Under the pieces are notes generated by a model. The model searched no databases and was not told the DNA's origin. It saw only the letters and a list, made by a program, of their open reading frames with translations. From NCBI RefSeq assembly GCF_000382365.1, contig NZ_KB908220.1:150805-214804 (forward strand): DNA of 64,000 bases, given 5' to 3'. This stretch comes from Pannonibacter phragmitetus DSM 14782. GTDB lineage: Bacteria > Pseudomonadota > Alphaproteobacteria > Rhizobiales > Stappiaceae. Each line of letters begins with the position of its first letter. Within the stretch, counting starts at the first letter, position 1. Shown piece by piece: positions 1 to 8,529 of this stretch. The position numbers and the translations under genes were made by a program.

Positions 1-1199
1 ACCAGAAGCGCGCGCAAAAGCTGCGTCGGCAGATAGTCCTGCGGCATCAGCTGCTCGAAGGTTCCGATCGGGACCATGGCGCGCCGGCCGCCGTTCAGAT
101 TGGTGGTCAGTGCATAGAGCTTGTTCGTGAAGGCCGAGCCCAGCACCGGCTGCACGGCGAACTTGGAAGCCATCGGCCGGATCCAGCCGAGAGGGATCTG
201 CCTGTGATCTTCTTCGATCAGCGTGACCTGCCGAGCATAACGGCCGAGATAGGCTTCAACACCAGCACCAGCCCGGCCGCTCAGCACCGATCCGGAGATG
301 AGGCGCACAGGCACGCCGGCCGGGTGCTCGCCGGCCGCAAGTTCGGTCATCGACGCGCCGGCAATGGTGCGCACCAGACGCGGATTGGACGCCAGCGGCC
401 CGCAGATTGCCACAACGCGGGAGCCGTCCAGATAGCCGGTCAGCAGCAGCTGGCCGATGGCGATGACATCGGCATAGCCAATGCTCCAGACAGTGCGCGC
501 TGCGCTCGGCGGCGCCAGAAAATGCATGTGGGTTCCGGCAAGGCCTGCAGGGTGCGGCCCGCTGAACTGCGCCACCTCGACACCGGGCACCGATGCGCCC
601 GGCAGGCTCGCGCCGTCCTCATGACACAGGAAAGTCTTGCCCTCGGTCAGCATGGCGACCGCCTGCAATCCGCGCTCAAACGCTTCTGCACGTGCGGCAA
701 TCACGGGCACCGGATCTGCCGCTAGAGGCTCGGTGTCCATTGCCGTCACGAAAATCGCAGCAGGCCGGGATTCGGGCAAAGGCACCTTCGAATAGGGACG
801 GGTGCGGAAAGATGTCCACAGGCCGCTGGCACAAAGCCGCTCCACCACGCCCTCTGCCGTGCTGATGTCTCCGGTCTGCCCGAAGTACACCGGCTCGGCG
901 GCTGCCGGATCAACCGAAATCTCGACACTGATCAGCTTGCGCTGCGCGCCCCGGTTGATGGCCTTGATTCGCCCGCTCACAGGCGACGTGACCATCACCT
1001 CGGGCGTGTCTTTATGCGTGAGGATGGGCGCCCCTGCCCCGACCGCATCACCTTCAGCAACCAGAAGCCGCGGTTTTAGACCAATGTAATCCGCGCCCAG
1101 GATGGCGACGGTGCTGACAGCCGGACCGTCCTGCTCACCCCCGCTAGGGGCACCAAGGATCGGAAGCTGGAGACCTTTGCGAAGCGAAAATTTCTGCAC
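1..1199 (-). CDS. nqrA: Na+-translocating NADH:quinone reductase subunit A (partial, C-terminus off the left edge)
   Basis: I translated the minus strand by hand because the frame is open to the window edge. It begins MQKFSLRKGLQLPILGAP, followed by an ILGADYIGLKPRLLV segment and a lipoyl-like PVSGRIKAINRGAQRK segment. That order and wording is typical of NqrA, the peripheral subunit of the six-subunit NQR sodium pump. About 399 residues are present against a usual length near 446, so roughly the last 47 lie beyond base 1. The start is GTG at 1199; an in-frame TAA at 1223-1221 leaves no upstream alternative. Divergent apbE and nqrM encode the dedicated NQR flavinylation and maturation factors, which supports the call. 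nqrB-F are expected immediately to the left. Family assignment is strong. Confidence 0.9.
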   Translation of the reverse strand, partial: MQKFSLRKGLQLPILGAPSGGEQDGPAVSTVAILGADYIGLKPRLLVAEGDAVGAGAPILTHKDTPEVMVTSPVSGRIKAINRGAQRKLISVEISVDPAAAEPVYFGQTGDISTAEGVVERLCASGLWTSFRTRPYSKVPLPESRPAAIFVTAMDTEPLAADPVPVIAARAEAFERGLQAVAMLTEGKTFLCHEDGASLPGASVPGVEVAQFSGPHPAGLAGTHMHFLAPPSAARTVWSIGYADVIAIGQLLLTGYLDGSRVVAICGPLASNPRLVRTIAGASMTELAAGEHPAGVPVRLISGSVLSGRAGAGVEAYLGRYARQVTLIEEDHRQIPLGWIRPMASKFAVQPVLGSAFTNKLYALTTNLNGGRRAMVPIGTFEQLMPQDYLPTQLLRALL

Positions 1200-1259
1200 C
1201 TGAATCTCTACCCAGTGATTTTACCCCCTTATGCCTTCACTTCTCCGAAAACGGAACCT

Positions 1260-1290
1260 TTTCCGGGACATGTCCGGTTTTTTTTTGCCC
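1260..1290. promoter_or_regulatory. Palindrome plus T-tract in the nqrA/apbE divergent promoter region
   Basis: The 189-bp gap between the divergent nqrA and apbE starts holds the perfect 10-bp palindrome GGACATGTCC (1266-1275), flanked by CCGG on both sides and followed by nine T (1278-1286). It could be an operator shared by both genes or a small hairpin. No regulator is identifiable from the sequence. Confidence 0.35.
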
Positions 1291-1388
1291 AATTACGGTT
1301 TCAGTTGCAGAGACTGGCATCAGGACGTATTCACGACCAAACTCGTGGCGCTTTGTGCCCCCTGCATTCATAAAATGGAGAAACTCCA

Positions 1389-2408
1389 GTGTCTGGTCTG
1401 ACCTCGATTTCCCGGCGATCCTTCCTGATCATGACGGCCGCACTCGCTGCCTGCAAGCCGGGGTCTGAGCTGCTGAAGCTGACGGGACAGACCATGGGTA
1501 CAACCTGGAATATCACGGCTGTGAGCCACGGACAGGACGTGGACGCGAAGGATCTGACCGCAAAGGTTCAGGCAGCGCTGGCGGATGTGACCCGCGCGAT
1601 GTCGAACTGGGACAAGGCCTCCGATCTGTCGCGCATCAACGCCGCCGCTGCCGGTGAGCCGCTGAACCTGTCGCCGGGGATGAACACCGTACTCAGTGCC
1701 GCACAATCCGTGCATCTGGCCAGCGAAGGCCGGTTCGACATCACGTCCGGCCCGCTGATCGACCTCTGGGGATTTGGCGCGGCGCAGGTGCAGCAGCGCG
1801 CGCTGCAGGACGCGGAAATTGCTCCGGTTATGGACATCGTGGGCCAGTCCCGCATGCTGACGCTGGCCAATGGCTCGCTCGTCAAGTCGGCTTCCCGCAC
1901 CAGCATCTACCTCTCGGCCATCGGCAAGGGATATGGTGCCGACCAGGTGGCAGAGGCACTGCGCACGGCAGGCCTGACTGATTTCATGATCGAGATTGGC
2001 GGCGACCTTTACGCATCGGGCCGCAACGGCGCGGGCCTGCCCTGGCAGATCGGCATCGAGATTCCGCTCGCAGGCGAGGCCGGAGTGCATCGCAAGATCG
2101 GCGTGTCCGGGCTTGGCATGGCCACGTCGGGCGACTACCGCAACTATTTCGAAGCTGACGGCAAGCGCTACTCGCATATCATCGACCCCACCACGGGCCG
2201 TCCGATCACCCACGCGACCGTGTCTGCGACCGTTCTGGCCGAAAACGCAATGCTGGCGGACGCATGGGCTACGGCCATGCTGGTGCTGGGCCGTGAGCGC
2301 GGGCTGGAAATCGCCGAGGCGCAGGGCCTTGCGGTCATGTTCATCGAGACCTCCGGCGCCAAGCTCATCACCAGCGAAAGCAGCCGTCTGGCATCCCTGA
2401 CGGCCTGA
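1389..2408 (+). CDS. apbE: FAD:protein FMN transferase (ApbE), lipoprotein
   Basis: The 339-residue protein is ApbE, which moves FMN from FAD onto a threonine of target flavoproteins; in NQR these are NqrB and NqrC. The start is GTG with GGAG at 1377-1380, 8 nt upstream. The N-terminus has a twin-arginine-like SRRSF, a hydrophobic stretch and a lipobox-like LAAC, so the protein is probably anchored on the periplasmic side. Seen in the sequence are the TMGTTWNI segment, the GKGYGADQVAEAL helix, IEIGGDLYASG and HIIDPTTGRPI with a downstream DAWATAM, all hallmarks of the ApbE fold and its Mg/FAD site. Divergent nqrA and downstream nqrM make NQR the likely substrate. Confidence 0.94.
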   Translation: MSGLTSISRRSFLIMTAALAACKPGSELLKLTGQTMGTTWNITAVSHGQDVDAKDLTAKVQAALADVTRAMSNWDKASDLSRINAAAAGEPLNLSPGMNTVLSAAQSVHLASEGRFDITSGPLIDLWGFGAAQVQQRALQDAEIAPVMDIVGQSRMLTLANGSLVKSASRTSIYLSAIGKGYGADQVAEALRTAGLTDFMIEIGGDLYASGRNGAGLPWQIGIEIPLAGEAGVHRKIGVSGLGMATSGDYRNYFEADGKRYSHIIDPTTGRPITHATVSATVLAENAMLADAWATAMLVLGRERGLEIAEAQGLAVMFIETSGAKLITSESSRLASLTA

Positions 2409-2427
2409 ACAGGCAAGGACAGCACCC

Positions 2428-2664
2428 ATGGCAACCCTGGCGATCGCTTTTGTTCTGTTCCTGATTGTGGTGCTGGGCATGGCGGTCGGGGTGATCGTGT
2501 CGGGGCGCACCATCAAGGGAAGCTGCGGCGGACTGAACGCGATTTCCGGCGCCGATCATTGCCTTGTGTGCAAGCGCGAGATCGATCCGAACAGCCCGCT
2601 GCATGAGCGCATGGCCTGCCCGCGCAAGCGCCAGAAGATGGCGGAGGCCAATCAGGCCTCCTGA
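2428..2664 (+). CDS. nqrM: Na+-NQR maturation protein NqrM (DUF539)
   Basis: This small protein of 78 residues has one N-terminal transmembrane helix (about residues 3-27) followed by a cysteine-bearing tail: GSCGGL, then CLVCKREID and later ACPRKR. This matches NqrM (DUF539), a factor needed to assemble NQR, probably by delivering or inserting iron at the site between NqrD and NqrE. It starts 19 bp after apbE with an AAGGA ribosome site, so the two form an operon. The conserved cysteines (one near residue 33 and a CxxC around 46-49) are visible. The length is normal for the family. Confidence 0.9.
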   Translation: MATLAIAFVLFLIVVLGMAVGVIVSGRTIKGSCGGLNAISGADHCLVCKREIDPNSPLHERMACPRKRQKMAEANQAS

Positions 2665-2721
2665 CCGCCCTGCTGCCTCACCAGACTTTGCCGGTGCCAA
2701 ATACCTCAGTGCCCCGGCACC

Positions 2722-2907
2722 TCAGCGGCCTGGCACCAGAGGCACGAAAGCCAGAACCAGCAGCGTTGTTGCGGCCAGCAATCCGTAGAGCCAGAGCTGC
2801 CATCTGGGGCCTTCCGCCTTCCACACACGCCTGTAGCTGTAGCCTGCCAGACAGGCCACGATGAACAGAACCGTTGCAACAGCCGGCGTCAGATGGATAT
2901 CGGGCAA
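2722..2907 (-). CDS. Small two-helix membrane protein, unknown function
   Basis: The product is 61 residues with two hydrophobic segments (about 9-24 and 38-57) separated by a charged loop, SYRRVWKAEGPR. The TTG start at 2907 is supported by GAGGAG 9 nt upstream. The protein therefore looks like a genuine small inner-membrane protein with both termini on the same side. It is convergent with nqrM, 57 bp away. I do not recognise a family. A chance frame in GC-rich DNA remains possible, but the ribosome site and the clean amphipathic layout argue against it. Confidence 0.55.
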   Translation of the reverse strand: MPDIHLTPAVATVLFIVACLAGYSYRRVWKAEGPRWQLWLYGLLAATTLLVLAFVPLVPGR

Positions 2908-3147
2908 GCTCGGGCACTCCTCGGGCGGCTGCAGGTTTCCGGAGGTGAAGCTCTAAGCGAGTTTGTGCCGCTTGGCCACAGCCTTTCTCCAGGCCGGGTG
3001 GGTCCGGCCCGAAAGTCCGGCCGGGAGTCCGGAAGCGCCTCTGACAGCACCGCCACCGCTCCAGTCCCATCCCCGGCACCCGCAGCAGCGGCTTCCAAAG
3101 CAGTATAACCTCTGCCTGCAAAGCTCTGGGATCTCAGATATACCGCC
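2908..3147. other. Intergenic gap, no gene seen
   Basis: These 240 bases lie between the small membrane protein and the CoA-transferase operon. Only shadow frames cross it, and I see no convincing hairpin with a T-tract. Confidence 0.4.
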
Positions 3148-3801
3148 TCAGGCCAGGATCATTTCCGGCACGTGGTCCGGAATGATGAGCCTTGCGGCTG
3201 TGGCGGCAACAATCGCCTCGACACTGACGCCCGGCGCCCTTTCGCGCAGGAACAGGCCCTCATTCATCGGCTCGATCACCGCCAGATCCGTCACCACCAG
3301 ATCGACACGGCGCAGCGCCGTCAGCGGCAGGATGAGTTCCGGCACGATCTTCGATTCCCCGCGGGCAGCATGCTGCATGGCGACCACGACGCGCGCCGCG
3401 CCCGTCACCAGATCCATGGCGCCACCCATGCCCGGCACCATCTTGCCCGGCACCTTCCAGTTGGCCAGATGCCCGGCCTCGTCGACCTGCAGCCCGCCCA
3501 GAACCGTCATGTCCAGATGCCCGCCCCGGATCAGGCCGAAGCTCATGGCGCTGTCGATGCTGGCAGCCCCCGGCACAGCCGTGACAAAGCCGCCGCCCGC
3601 ATCCGTCAGATGCCGGTCTTCCATGCCTTCCGGCGGACGGGCGCCAAGGCCGATCACGCCGTTTTCGGCTTGGAAGAACACACCGGCAGACGACGGCACG
3701 AAATTCGCCACCATCGACGGCAGGCCAATGCCGAGGTTCACCAGCGATCCCGGCCGGATTTCCCGCGCAACACGGCGGGCGATGAGTTCCTTGCTGTCCA
3801 T
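3148..3801 (-). CDS. 3-oxoacid (acetoacetate-type) CoA-transferase subunit B
   Basis: The beta subunit has 217 residues. It moves CoA between succinyl-CoA or acetyl-CoA and a 3-oxo acid such as acetoacetate. The catalytic glutamate lies in ENGVIGLG (about residue 46), and family motifs LVNLGIGLP, DLVTGA and VVTDLAV are present. I chose ATG at 3801, which has GGGAGG 6 nt upstream, over the GTG at 3816 that would overlap the previous stop. The upstream gene is subunit A, 11 bp away, so the two are co-transcribed. The family also includes 3-oxoadipate CoA-transferase (PcaJ); substrate cannot be settled here, but the PHA-related neighbour DUF3141 favours acetoacetate use. Confidence 0.88.
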   Translation of the reverse strand: MDSKELIARRVAREIRPGSLVNLGIGLPSMVANFVPSSAGVFFQAENGVIGLGARPPEGMEDRHLTDAGGGFVTAVPGAASIDSAMSFGLIRGGHLDMTVLGGLQVDEAGHLANWKVPGKMVPGMGGAMDLVTGAARVVVAMQHAARGESKIVPELILPLTALRRVDLVVTDLAVIEPMNEGLFLRERAPGVSVEAIVAATAARLIIPDHVPEMILA

Positions 3802-3812
3802 GCTGGCCTCCC

Positions 3813-4466
3813 TCACGCTGCCCTGACCAGAAGATGGTCGACCAGTACACCCGGCGTCTTCACCCCATCCGGCGGGATCACGCCAACGGGCACAATGCTC
3901 TCGGCCTCGGCGATGACCGTCTTTCCGGCCAGCGCCATCACCGGGTTGAAGTTCTGCGCCGTCAGCAGATAACTGAGATTGCCCACATAATCGGCCTGCC
4001 AGGCACCGATCAGGGAGAAATCCGCCTTCAGCGGGGTCTCCACCAGATAGCGCTTTCCTTCGACCTCGATCACCTGCTTGCCCTCTTCCACCTCGGTCGC
4101 AAGGCCCGTGGGCGTCAGCACGCCGCCAAGCCCCATGCCGCCGGCGCGGATGCGCTCCACCAGCGTGCCCTGCGGCACCAGCTCGCAGTCGATCTCGCCC
4201 GCGATCATCCGCGCCTGTGTTTCGGGGTTGAGGCCGATGTGGCTGACGATCAGGCGGGAGACCAGCCCGGCGGTAATCAGCTTGCCGATCCCCTTGCCCG
4301 GCATGGCGGTGTCATTGGCGATCACCGTCAGACCACCTGCCCCGCGCGCCACCATGGCGTCGATCAGGCGCTCAGGGCTGCCAACGGCCATGAAACCGCC
4401 GATCATCACGCTCGCCCCTTCCGGGATCAGCGCCGCTGCTGCATCCGGGCTGAGTGCACCCTTCAT
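3813..4466 (-). CDS. 3-oxoacid (acetoacetate-type) CoA-transferase subunit A
   Basis: The alpha subunit has 217 residues and pairs with the downstream beta subunit. Visible motifs are VMIGGFMAVGSPERLIDA, the TVIANDTAMPGKGIGKLI region, the VPQGTLVERIRAGG loop that binds CoA, and GTL/GLGGVLTPTG, all in the usual order for SCOT/AtoD-like proteins. The start is ATG 4466 with GGAGG 7 nt upstream; a longer frame to 4493 lacks a ribosome site. Subunits A and B would act in the cytosol to activate or release 3-oxo acids during ketone-body or PHB turnover. Exact substrate is inferred, not shown. Confidence 0.88.
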   Translation of the reverse strand: MKGALSPDAAAALIPEGASVMIGGFMAVGSPERLIDAMVARGAGGLTVIANDTAMPGKGIGKLITAGLVSRLIVSHIGLNPETQARMIAGEIDCELVPQGTLVERIRAGGMGLGGVLTPTGLATEVEEGKQVIEVEGKRYLVETPLKADFSLIGAWQADYVGNLSYLLTAQNFNPVMALAGKTVIAEAESIVPVGVIPPDGVKTPGVLVDHLLVRAA

Positions 4467-4556
4467 GCCGTGTCCTCCGATGGCCCGCCGCATTCTTCGG
4501 TCTGACAGGCGCCTTGTATCTCATCTCATACCAGTTCCCGCAGACGGGGTTCACGC

Positions 4557-6995
4557 CTAATGCGGCAGGTTGCCTGCGGCCTGTTCGCCCGCGCCTTCGC
4601 TGGAGATCACGGCCAGCGGATCTTCGGCCACGTCGCCGGTCACCGGCGCCAGCTGCAGCACCTGACGGAACCGCTGCAACAGGGCGAGGGTGCGCGGTGA
4701 CATTTCCTCGATGGCACCAGGGATATATTGCACCACCTTGAGGGCCAGCTCGCGCTCTGCCGGGTCACGCAGCAACAGCGGCAGCGTCTCGATGGCCCGT
4801 TCGGTCTCGTAGGTGGCTATCAGGGTCTGCTGATGGATGATCATCGCCCGGTGTTCAGCCCCAAGCGAGCGGAAGGGCTCGTCCTTGGTCAGCACGTGGG
4901 CCGAACGCTCCAGCCGGTCGCGGCGGACCTCTCCCCGGTTCTCGGCCAGCAGCACCAGCATGCGGATCACCGCCTCGGGGAAACCGCCCTGCTCGATCTG
5001 CATCAGCGCATTGGCGACTTCCGGCAGGCCGCGCAACTCGCCCAGGCTCTTCAGCGTGCGGCGGGTTTCATGCGTGCGGCCAAAGGCGCGGGCCCAGGGC
5101 GTGCCCCACATGGAATGGAACGTCAGTTCATAGGCCATGTCGCGGGTGTCACGCCAGAAGTCGATCGCCTGCTCGGTGGCCTGCACCCAGAGGGCTTCTG
5201 CGGCAAGGAACGGATTGCCGGGAGCTGCCTTGTTGCGCTCCGCCTGCACCTTTCCGGCAAGGGTTTCGACCGGCCGCATAAGGGGATTGCGGCTGGAGGC
5301 CAGCGCCCGGTTGAGACGCATGGGGTGGAGAGCCCGGCTCATTTCAGCAGCCGTGCCGGAAACCATCTGCCGGACCACCGGCCGCACTGCCATGTCATAG
5401 GCCTGAGCCTGAATTTCGGCGGCGCGGGCAACGGCGGCGAAGGGGCGCTCGTCGGCCACGGTGTCATCCAGCGCCCGGATGTCATCGAAACTGCGCTCGG
5501 CGAAGCCGACGGTAAAGTGTTTCCGACCGTCCTTTTCCGTCACATCCTCGATGCGCATTTCATAAAGGCCCGGCGCCAGCGCCTCGATGGTCTTGAGCGT
5601 TGAGGCGACCTCGGAATGCTCCTTCCGCGCGATCTGCGAGGACACGAAAATGCCCAGGTGCCCGACCTGATCATGCACCATATAGACAATCCGCTGGCCA
5701 CGGATGCGGATCTCGTTCACATCCGCATAGGTCTCGATAATCCAGTTGAGCGCCTGCTGCGGCGGCGTGATGTTGTCGCCGTGGCTGGCAAAGACGATGA
5801 TGGGTGCCCGGATCTGCTTCAGATCCACCGGGCGGCCCGGCTCGATACGGGCCTCGTTCTTGACGAGGCGGTTGCCGACGAAAAGCTGCTCGACGATCCA
5901 GCGGATCTCGGGCTCGGTCATCAGGAAGAAGCCGCCCCACCATTTTTCGAACTCGAGGAAGGCCTTGTCGCCCTTGTCGATGTCGCGGAACAGGTCCGTG
6001 TACTTGCGGAACAGCGTGCGCCCCGGATTGAGCATTTCGAAATTCTGCACCAGATGCGCGCCGTCAAAGATGCCGCCGCCCAGATCCGACAGGAACATGG
6101 GCACCCAGGTGCCGCCCAGAACGCCTGCATTGTAGCGCATGGGGTTTTCCCCCACCTTGCCCGCCCAGGCGGCAACCGGCGCGCCATTGATGACGACAGG
6201 CCCGGTCAGGTCCGGGTTGGTGGCGGCCAGCAGCAGCACCGCCCAGCCGCCCTGGCAGTTGCCCGTCACCACGGGCCGGGAAGCCTTCGGATGACGGCGC
6301 ATCACTTCGCGCACGAACTCGGCCTCCGCCCGCACCACATAGGACAGGTACTGCCCCGGCTCCGGCATGTGGCGGAAGGCAACGAAATAGACCGGGTGCC
6401 CTGCGCGCAGAGCAACGCCCACCTGGCTGTCCGCCTTGAACCCGCCGATGCCCGGACCATGACCGGCACGCGGGTCGATGATGATATAGGGGCGGCGGTT
6501 CTCATTCACCGTCACGCCTTCCGGCGGCACGATGCGCAGCAGCATGTAGTTGGACGGATAAGGCAGATCCTTGCCGTCCATGACGACTTCATAGTCATAC
6601 ATCAGCACGGGCGGGCAACCGGCCGCCTCATGCTCCAGAAAAATGTCGCCGCGCTTGCGCAGCGTATCGGCCGTCAGCACCAGGCGCTCCAGCGCATCAC
6701 GGGCATATTCGGCAAGGTCATGGGCAAGAGCGCCATCCCTCTGGCGCAGCAGCAGGCCGTCAACCAGCGCATGGGCTGCGGCCACCGTTTCCTTGCCGCG
6801 CTGCGAATGCACTTCGGAAATCCTGCGGGAGTGGATCGCCACGGCCGTGTTAAGGATGTCCACCGTAGCCGATGCGGCGCCGATCTCGGTTTCACTTGAG
6901 GCGAGCGCGCCCTGCAGCGCGGCCATTACATCGCCCTCCGCTCGCGGGACCTGCGGCTGGAGGAAAGGATCAAACAGATCAAACACATTGGCCAT
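4557..6995 (-). CDS. DUF3141 protein, PHA-synthase-like alpha/beta hydrolase
   Basis: This 812-residue protein carries an alpha/beta-hydrolase core around residues 150-450. The nucleophile elbow is GNCQGG with Cys247, the same Cys lipase-like box style as PHA synthases. A likely acid loop is [11 protein letters not shown] and a likely His is in HDQVGHLG. An N-terminal helical region (1-120) and a long C-terminal extension (450-812) are outside the core. DUF3141 proteins are annotated as poly(3-hydroxyalkanoate) synthetase-like; their reaction is not established. The start has AGGAG 8 nt upstream and lies 12 bp after fabI. Linkage to a 3-oxoacid CoA-transferase and a FabI-like reductase suggests 3-hydroxyacyl or 3-oxoacyl metabolism (inference). 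Confidence 0.85.
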   Translation of the reverse strand: MANVFDLFDPFLQPQVPRAEGDVMAALQGALASSETEIGAASATVDILNTAVAIHSRRISEVHSQRGKETVAAAHALVDGLLLRQRDGALAHDLAEYARDALERLVLTADTLRKRGDIFLEHEAAGCPPVLMYDYEVVMDGKDLPYPSNYMLLRIVPPEGVTVNENRRPYIIIDPRAGHGPGIGGFKADSQVGVALRAGHPVYFVAFRHMPEPGQYLSYVVRAEAEFVREVMRRHPKASRPVVTGNCQGGWAVLLLAATNPDLTGPVVINGAPVAAWAGKVGENPMRYNAGVLGGTWVPMFLSDLGGGIFDGAHLVQNFEMLNPGRTLFRKYTDLFRDIDKGDKAFLEFEKWWGGFFLMTEPEIRWIVEQLFVGNRLVKNEARIEPGRPVDLKQIRAPIIVFASHGDNITPPQQALNWIIETYADVNEIRIRGQRIVYMVHDQVGHLGIFVSSQIARKEHSEVASTLKTIEALAPGLYEMRIEDVTEKDGRKHFTVGFAERSFDDIRALDDTVADERPFAAVARAAEIQAQAYDMAVRPVVRQMVSGTAAEMSRALHPMRLNRALASSRNPLMRPVETLAGKVQAERNKAAPGNPFLAAEALWVQATEQAIDFWRDTRDMAYELTFHSMWGTPWARAFGRTHETRRTLKSLGELRGLPEVANALMQIEQGGFPEAVIRMLVLLAENRGEVRRDRLERSAHVLTKDEPFRSLGAEHRAMIIHQQTLIATYETERAIETLPLLLRDPAERELALKVVQYIPGAIEEMSPRTLALLQRFRQVLQLAPVTGDVAEDPLAVISSEGAGEQAAGNLPH

Positions 6996-7007
6996 GACGG
7001 CGTCTCC

Positions 7008-7772
7008 TCAAGCGGTGATCGAAAAACCGCCGTCGATGTCATGGACACCACCGGTCAGGTTGCGGGCTGCGGGGGAAGCGAGGAAGGCGGCCATAGCCCC
7101 CACATCCTCAATGGTGGCAAGCTGATGTGTGGGCGCCCGCTCGGAGGCAAGGCTCAGAAGCTCGTCGAAGTGTCCGATGCCGCTGGCCGCGCGAGTCTTC
7201 AGCGGTCCGGGCGAAAGGGCGTGAACGCGGATGCCCTGCGGGCCGAGTTCGGCTGCGGCATAGCGCACTGCGCTTTCCAGCGCGGCCTTCACCGGACCCA
7301 TCATGTTGTAGTGGCGCACGACGCGGGACGAACCGAAGAAGCTGACGGACAGGCAGCAGCCCCCTTCCGGCATCAGCGGCTCGGCCAGCCGGATCATCCG
7401 CAGGAAGGAGTGGACCGACACATCCATGGCCAGCGAGAACCCGCCGGACGAGCAGTCGATGACCCGGCCATGCAGATCCTCACGCGGGGCAAAGGCGATG
7501 GAATGGACAAGCGTGTCCAGCCGCCCCCAGCGCTCGGTTATGTCCTGAAAAAGCGCCTCAAGCTGGCCTGGCTGGGCGACATCGAGCGGCGCAACGATTT
7601 CCGCCCCCAGTTCCTCTGCCAGCGGCCGCACATAGGGCTCCGCCTTGCTGTTCAGCCAGGTGACCGCCAGATCGGCGCCCTGGCTCCTCAGCGCGCGGGC
7701 GCATCCGTGGGCGATGGAGTTTTCATTCGCAATTCCAACGACAAGTGCCTTGTGACCTTGCAGCGAAAACAC
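7008..7772 (-). CDS. FabI-like enoyl-[acyl-carrier-protein] reductase (divergent SDR)
   Basis: The 254-residue protein follows the FabI variant of the SDR fold: VVGIANENSIAHGCA in place of the usual GxxxGxG, LDV near residue 65, HSIAFAP, and the Y-x6-K pair Tyr155/Lys162 in YNMMGPVKAALE. The C-terminus GGVHDIDGGFSIT is also FabI-like. FabI reduces trans-2-enoyl-ACP with NADH in fatty-acid synthesis. The second active-site tyrosine (Tyr146 of the E. coli enzyme) appears to be Phe145 here (SFFG), so this may be a paralogue with altered substrate. The start is GTG 7772, with GGAGG 6 nt upstream. It leads the operon fabI-like, DUF3141. Confidence 0.82.
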   Translation of the reverse strand: MFSLQGHKALVVGIANENSIAHGCARALRSQGADLAVTWLNSKAEPYVRPLAEELGAEIVAPLDVAQPGQLEALFQDITERWGRLDTLVHSIAFAPREDLHGRVIDCSSGGFSLAMDVSVHSFLRMIRLAEPLMPEGGCCLSVSFFGSSRVVRHYNMMGPVKAALESAVRYAAAELGPQGIRVHALSPGPLKTRAASGIGHFDELLSLASERAPTHQLATIEDVGAMAAFLASPAARNLTGGVHDIDGGFSITA

Positions 7773-8125
7773 ATTTCACCTCCGCGTAGCCTGCGCATGC
7801 ATCCTGCACCCGGATTGTTGCGGTGGCTTGGCACTTCCATGACAGTTTGCCACGGGGTTGCCACCAGCCGGCGGGATGATGCGGCAAGGCAGAAATCAGG
7901 GTTGGGATCAGGCCGCACACAAAGGCTTGCGCGGGCCTGCCCTCGGGCAAGTGGTCAGGGAAAGTCCGGCTCTGAGGCTCTTTCAGGCTGCACACTGCCG
8001 TGGGGAGGACGGCGCGGCGCGCAAACTCGCAGGGGCTCGCAGGCCCGGCGAAGTCAGCACGAAAGCCGCAAGGCGGTCAAACTGGTAGTATTCCGCATGC
8101 CGCTTCCCTGCCCTTGCGGCAAAAA
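7773..8125. other. Intergenic region upstream of the fabI-like operon
   Basis: This stretch of 353 bases holds only short shadow frames on both strands with no credible ribosome site. It must include the promoter of the fabI-like operon, whose ribosome site GGAGG abuts 7772, but I see no clear -35/-10 pair. Confidence 0.4.
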
Positions 8126-8347
8126 TCAGCGCAAAAGCAGAGCCACAGCGCCCGCAACAGCGGCAAAGGCAACGGCAAGCATGACGCCTGCGCGCGGCAA
8201 AGCGGCAAGCCCGGCCGGACGGTCGAGATCTTCCGTCGCCGAAAGGCGGGCGAGCGCGGGAGCGCTGAACAGCCCTGCCCCCTTCGGTGCCATGGGGGCG
8301 GTCTTTTCCGGCGTTGGAGCTGCTGTCTTATCAGGCTTTTGCGTCAC
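8126..8347 (-). CDS. Small C-tail-anchored membrane protein, unknown
   Basis: The GTG start at 8347 (GAGG 9 nt upstream) gives a 73-residue protein. Its first half is polar and rich in Pro/Lys/Thr (TQKPDKTAAPTPEKTAP), and its end is one strongly hydrophobic helix (GVMLAVAFAAVAGAVALLL, about 54-72). The architecture is that of a tail-anchored membrane protein. A longer frame to 8431 adds a Cys/Arg-rich segment without a ribosome site. It diverges from the RiPP exporter genes 180 bp away, so it could be an accessory of that locus or unrelated. I do not recognise a family. Confidence 0.5.
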   Translation of the reverse strand: MTQKPDKTAAPTPEKTAPMAPKGAGLFSAPALARLSATEDLDRPAGLAALPRAGVMLAVAFAAVAGAVALLLR

Positions 8348-8529
8348 GCGCCGTTTCCTCACCGCCGATTGATGCTGCCGGGACAGATTGAGACAGATTG
8401 CAGGCTGGCAGCCCCGGCGCAAGGCTTGCATGCGGCCGCCAAGTCCTCCATCACTCTCCAGGGACGAAGCAGGCGCAAACTCCTTGCCCGGACCTTGACC
8501 CGAAAGACCACCAGCCGCCGCGCTGCACC

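Noticed and set aside
5616..6899. A 427-residue plus-strand open frame opposite the DUF3141 gene
   Set aside because: Low-complexity His/Arg/Ala-rich shadow of a clear gene.
8398..8529. 44-codon upstream extension of the C39 ABC exporter
   Set aside because: It is Pro/Cys-rich with no peptidase features and no ribosome site; ATG 8530 sits closer to the C39 domain.
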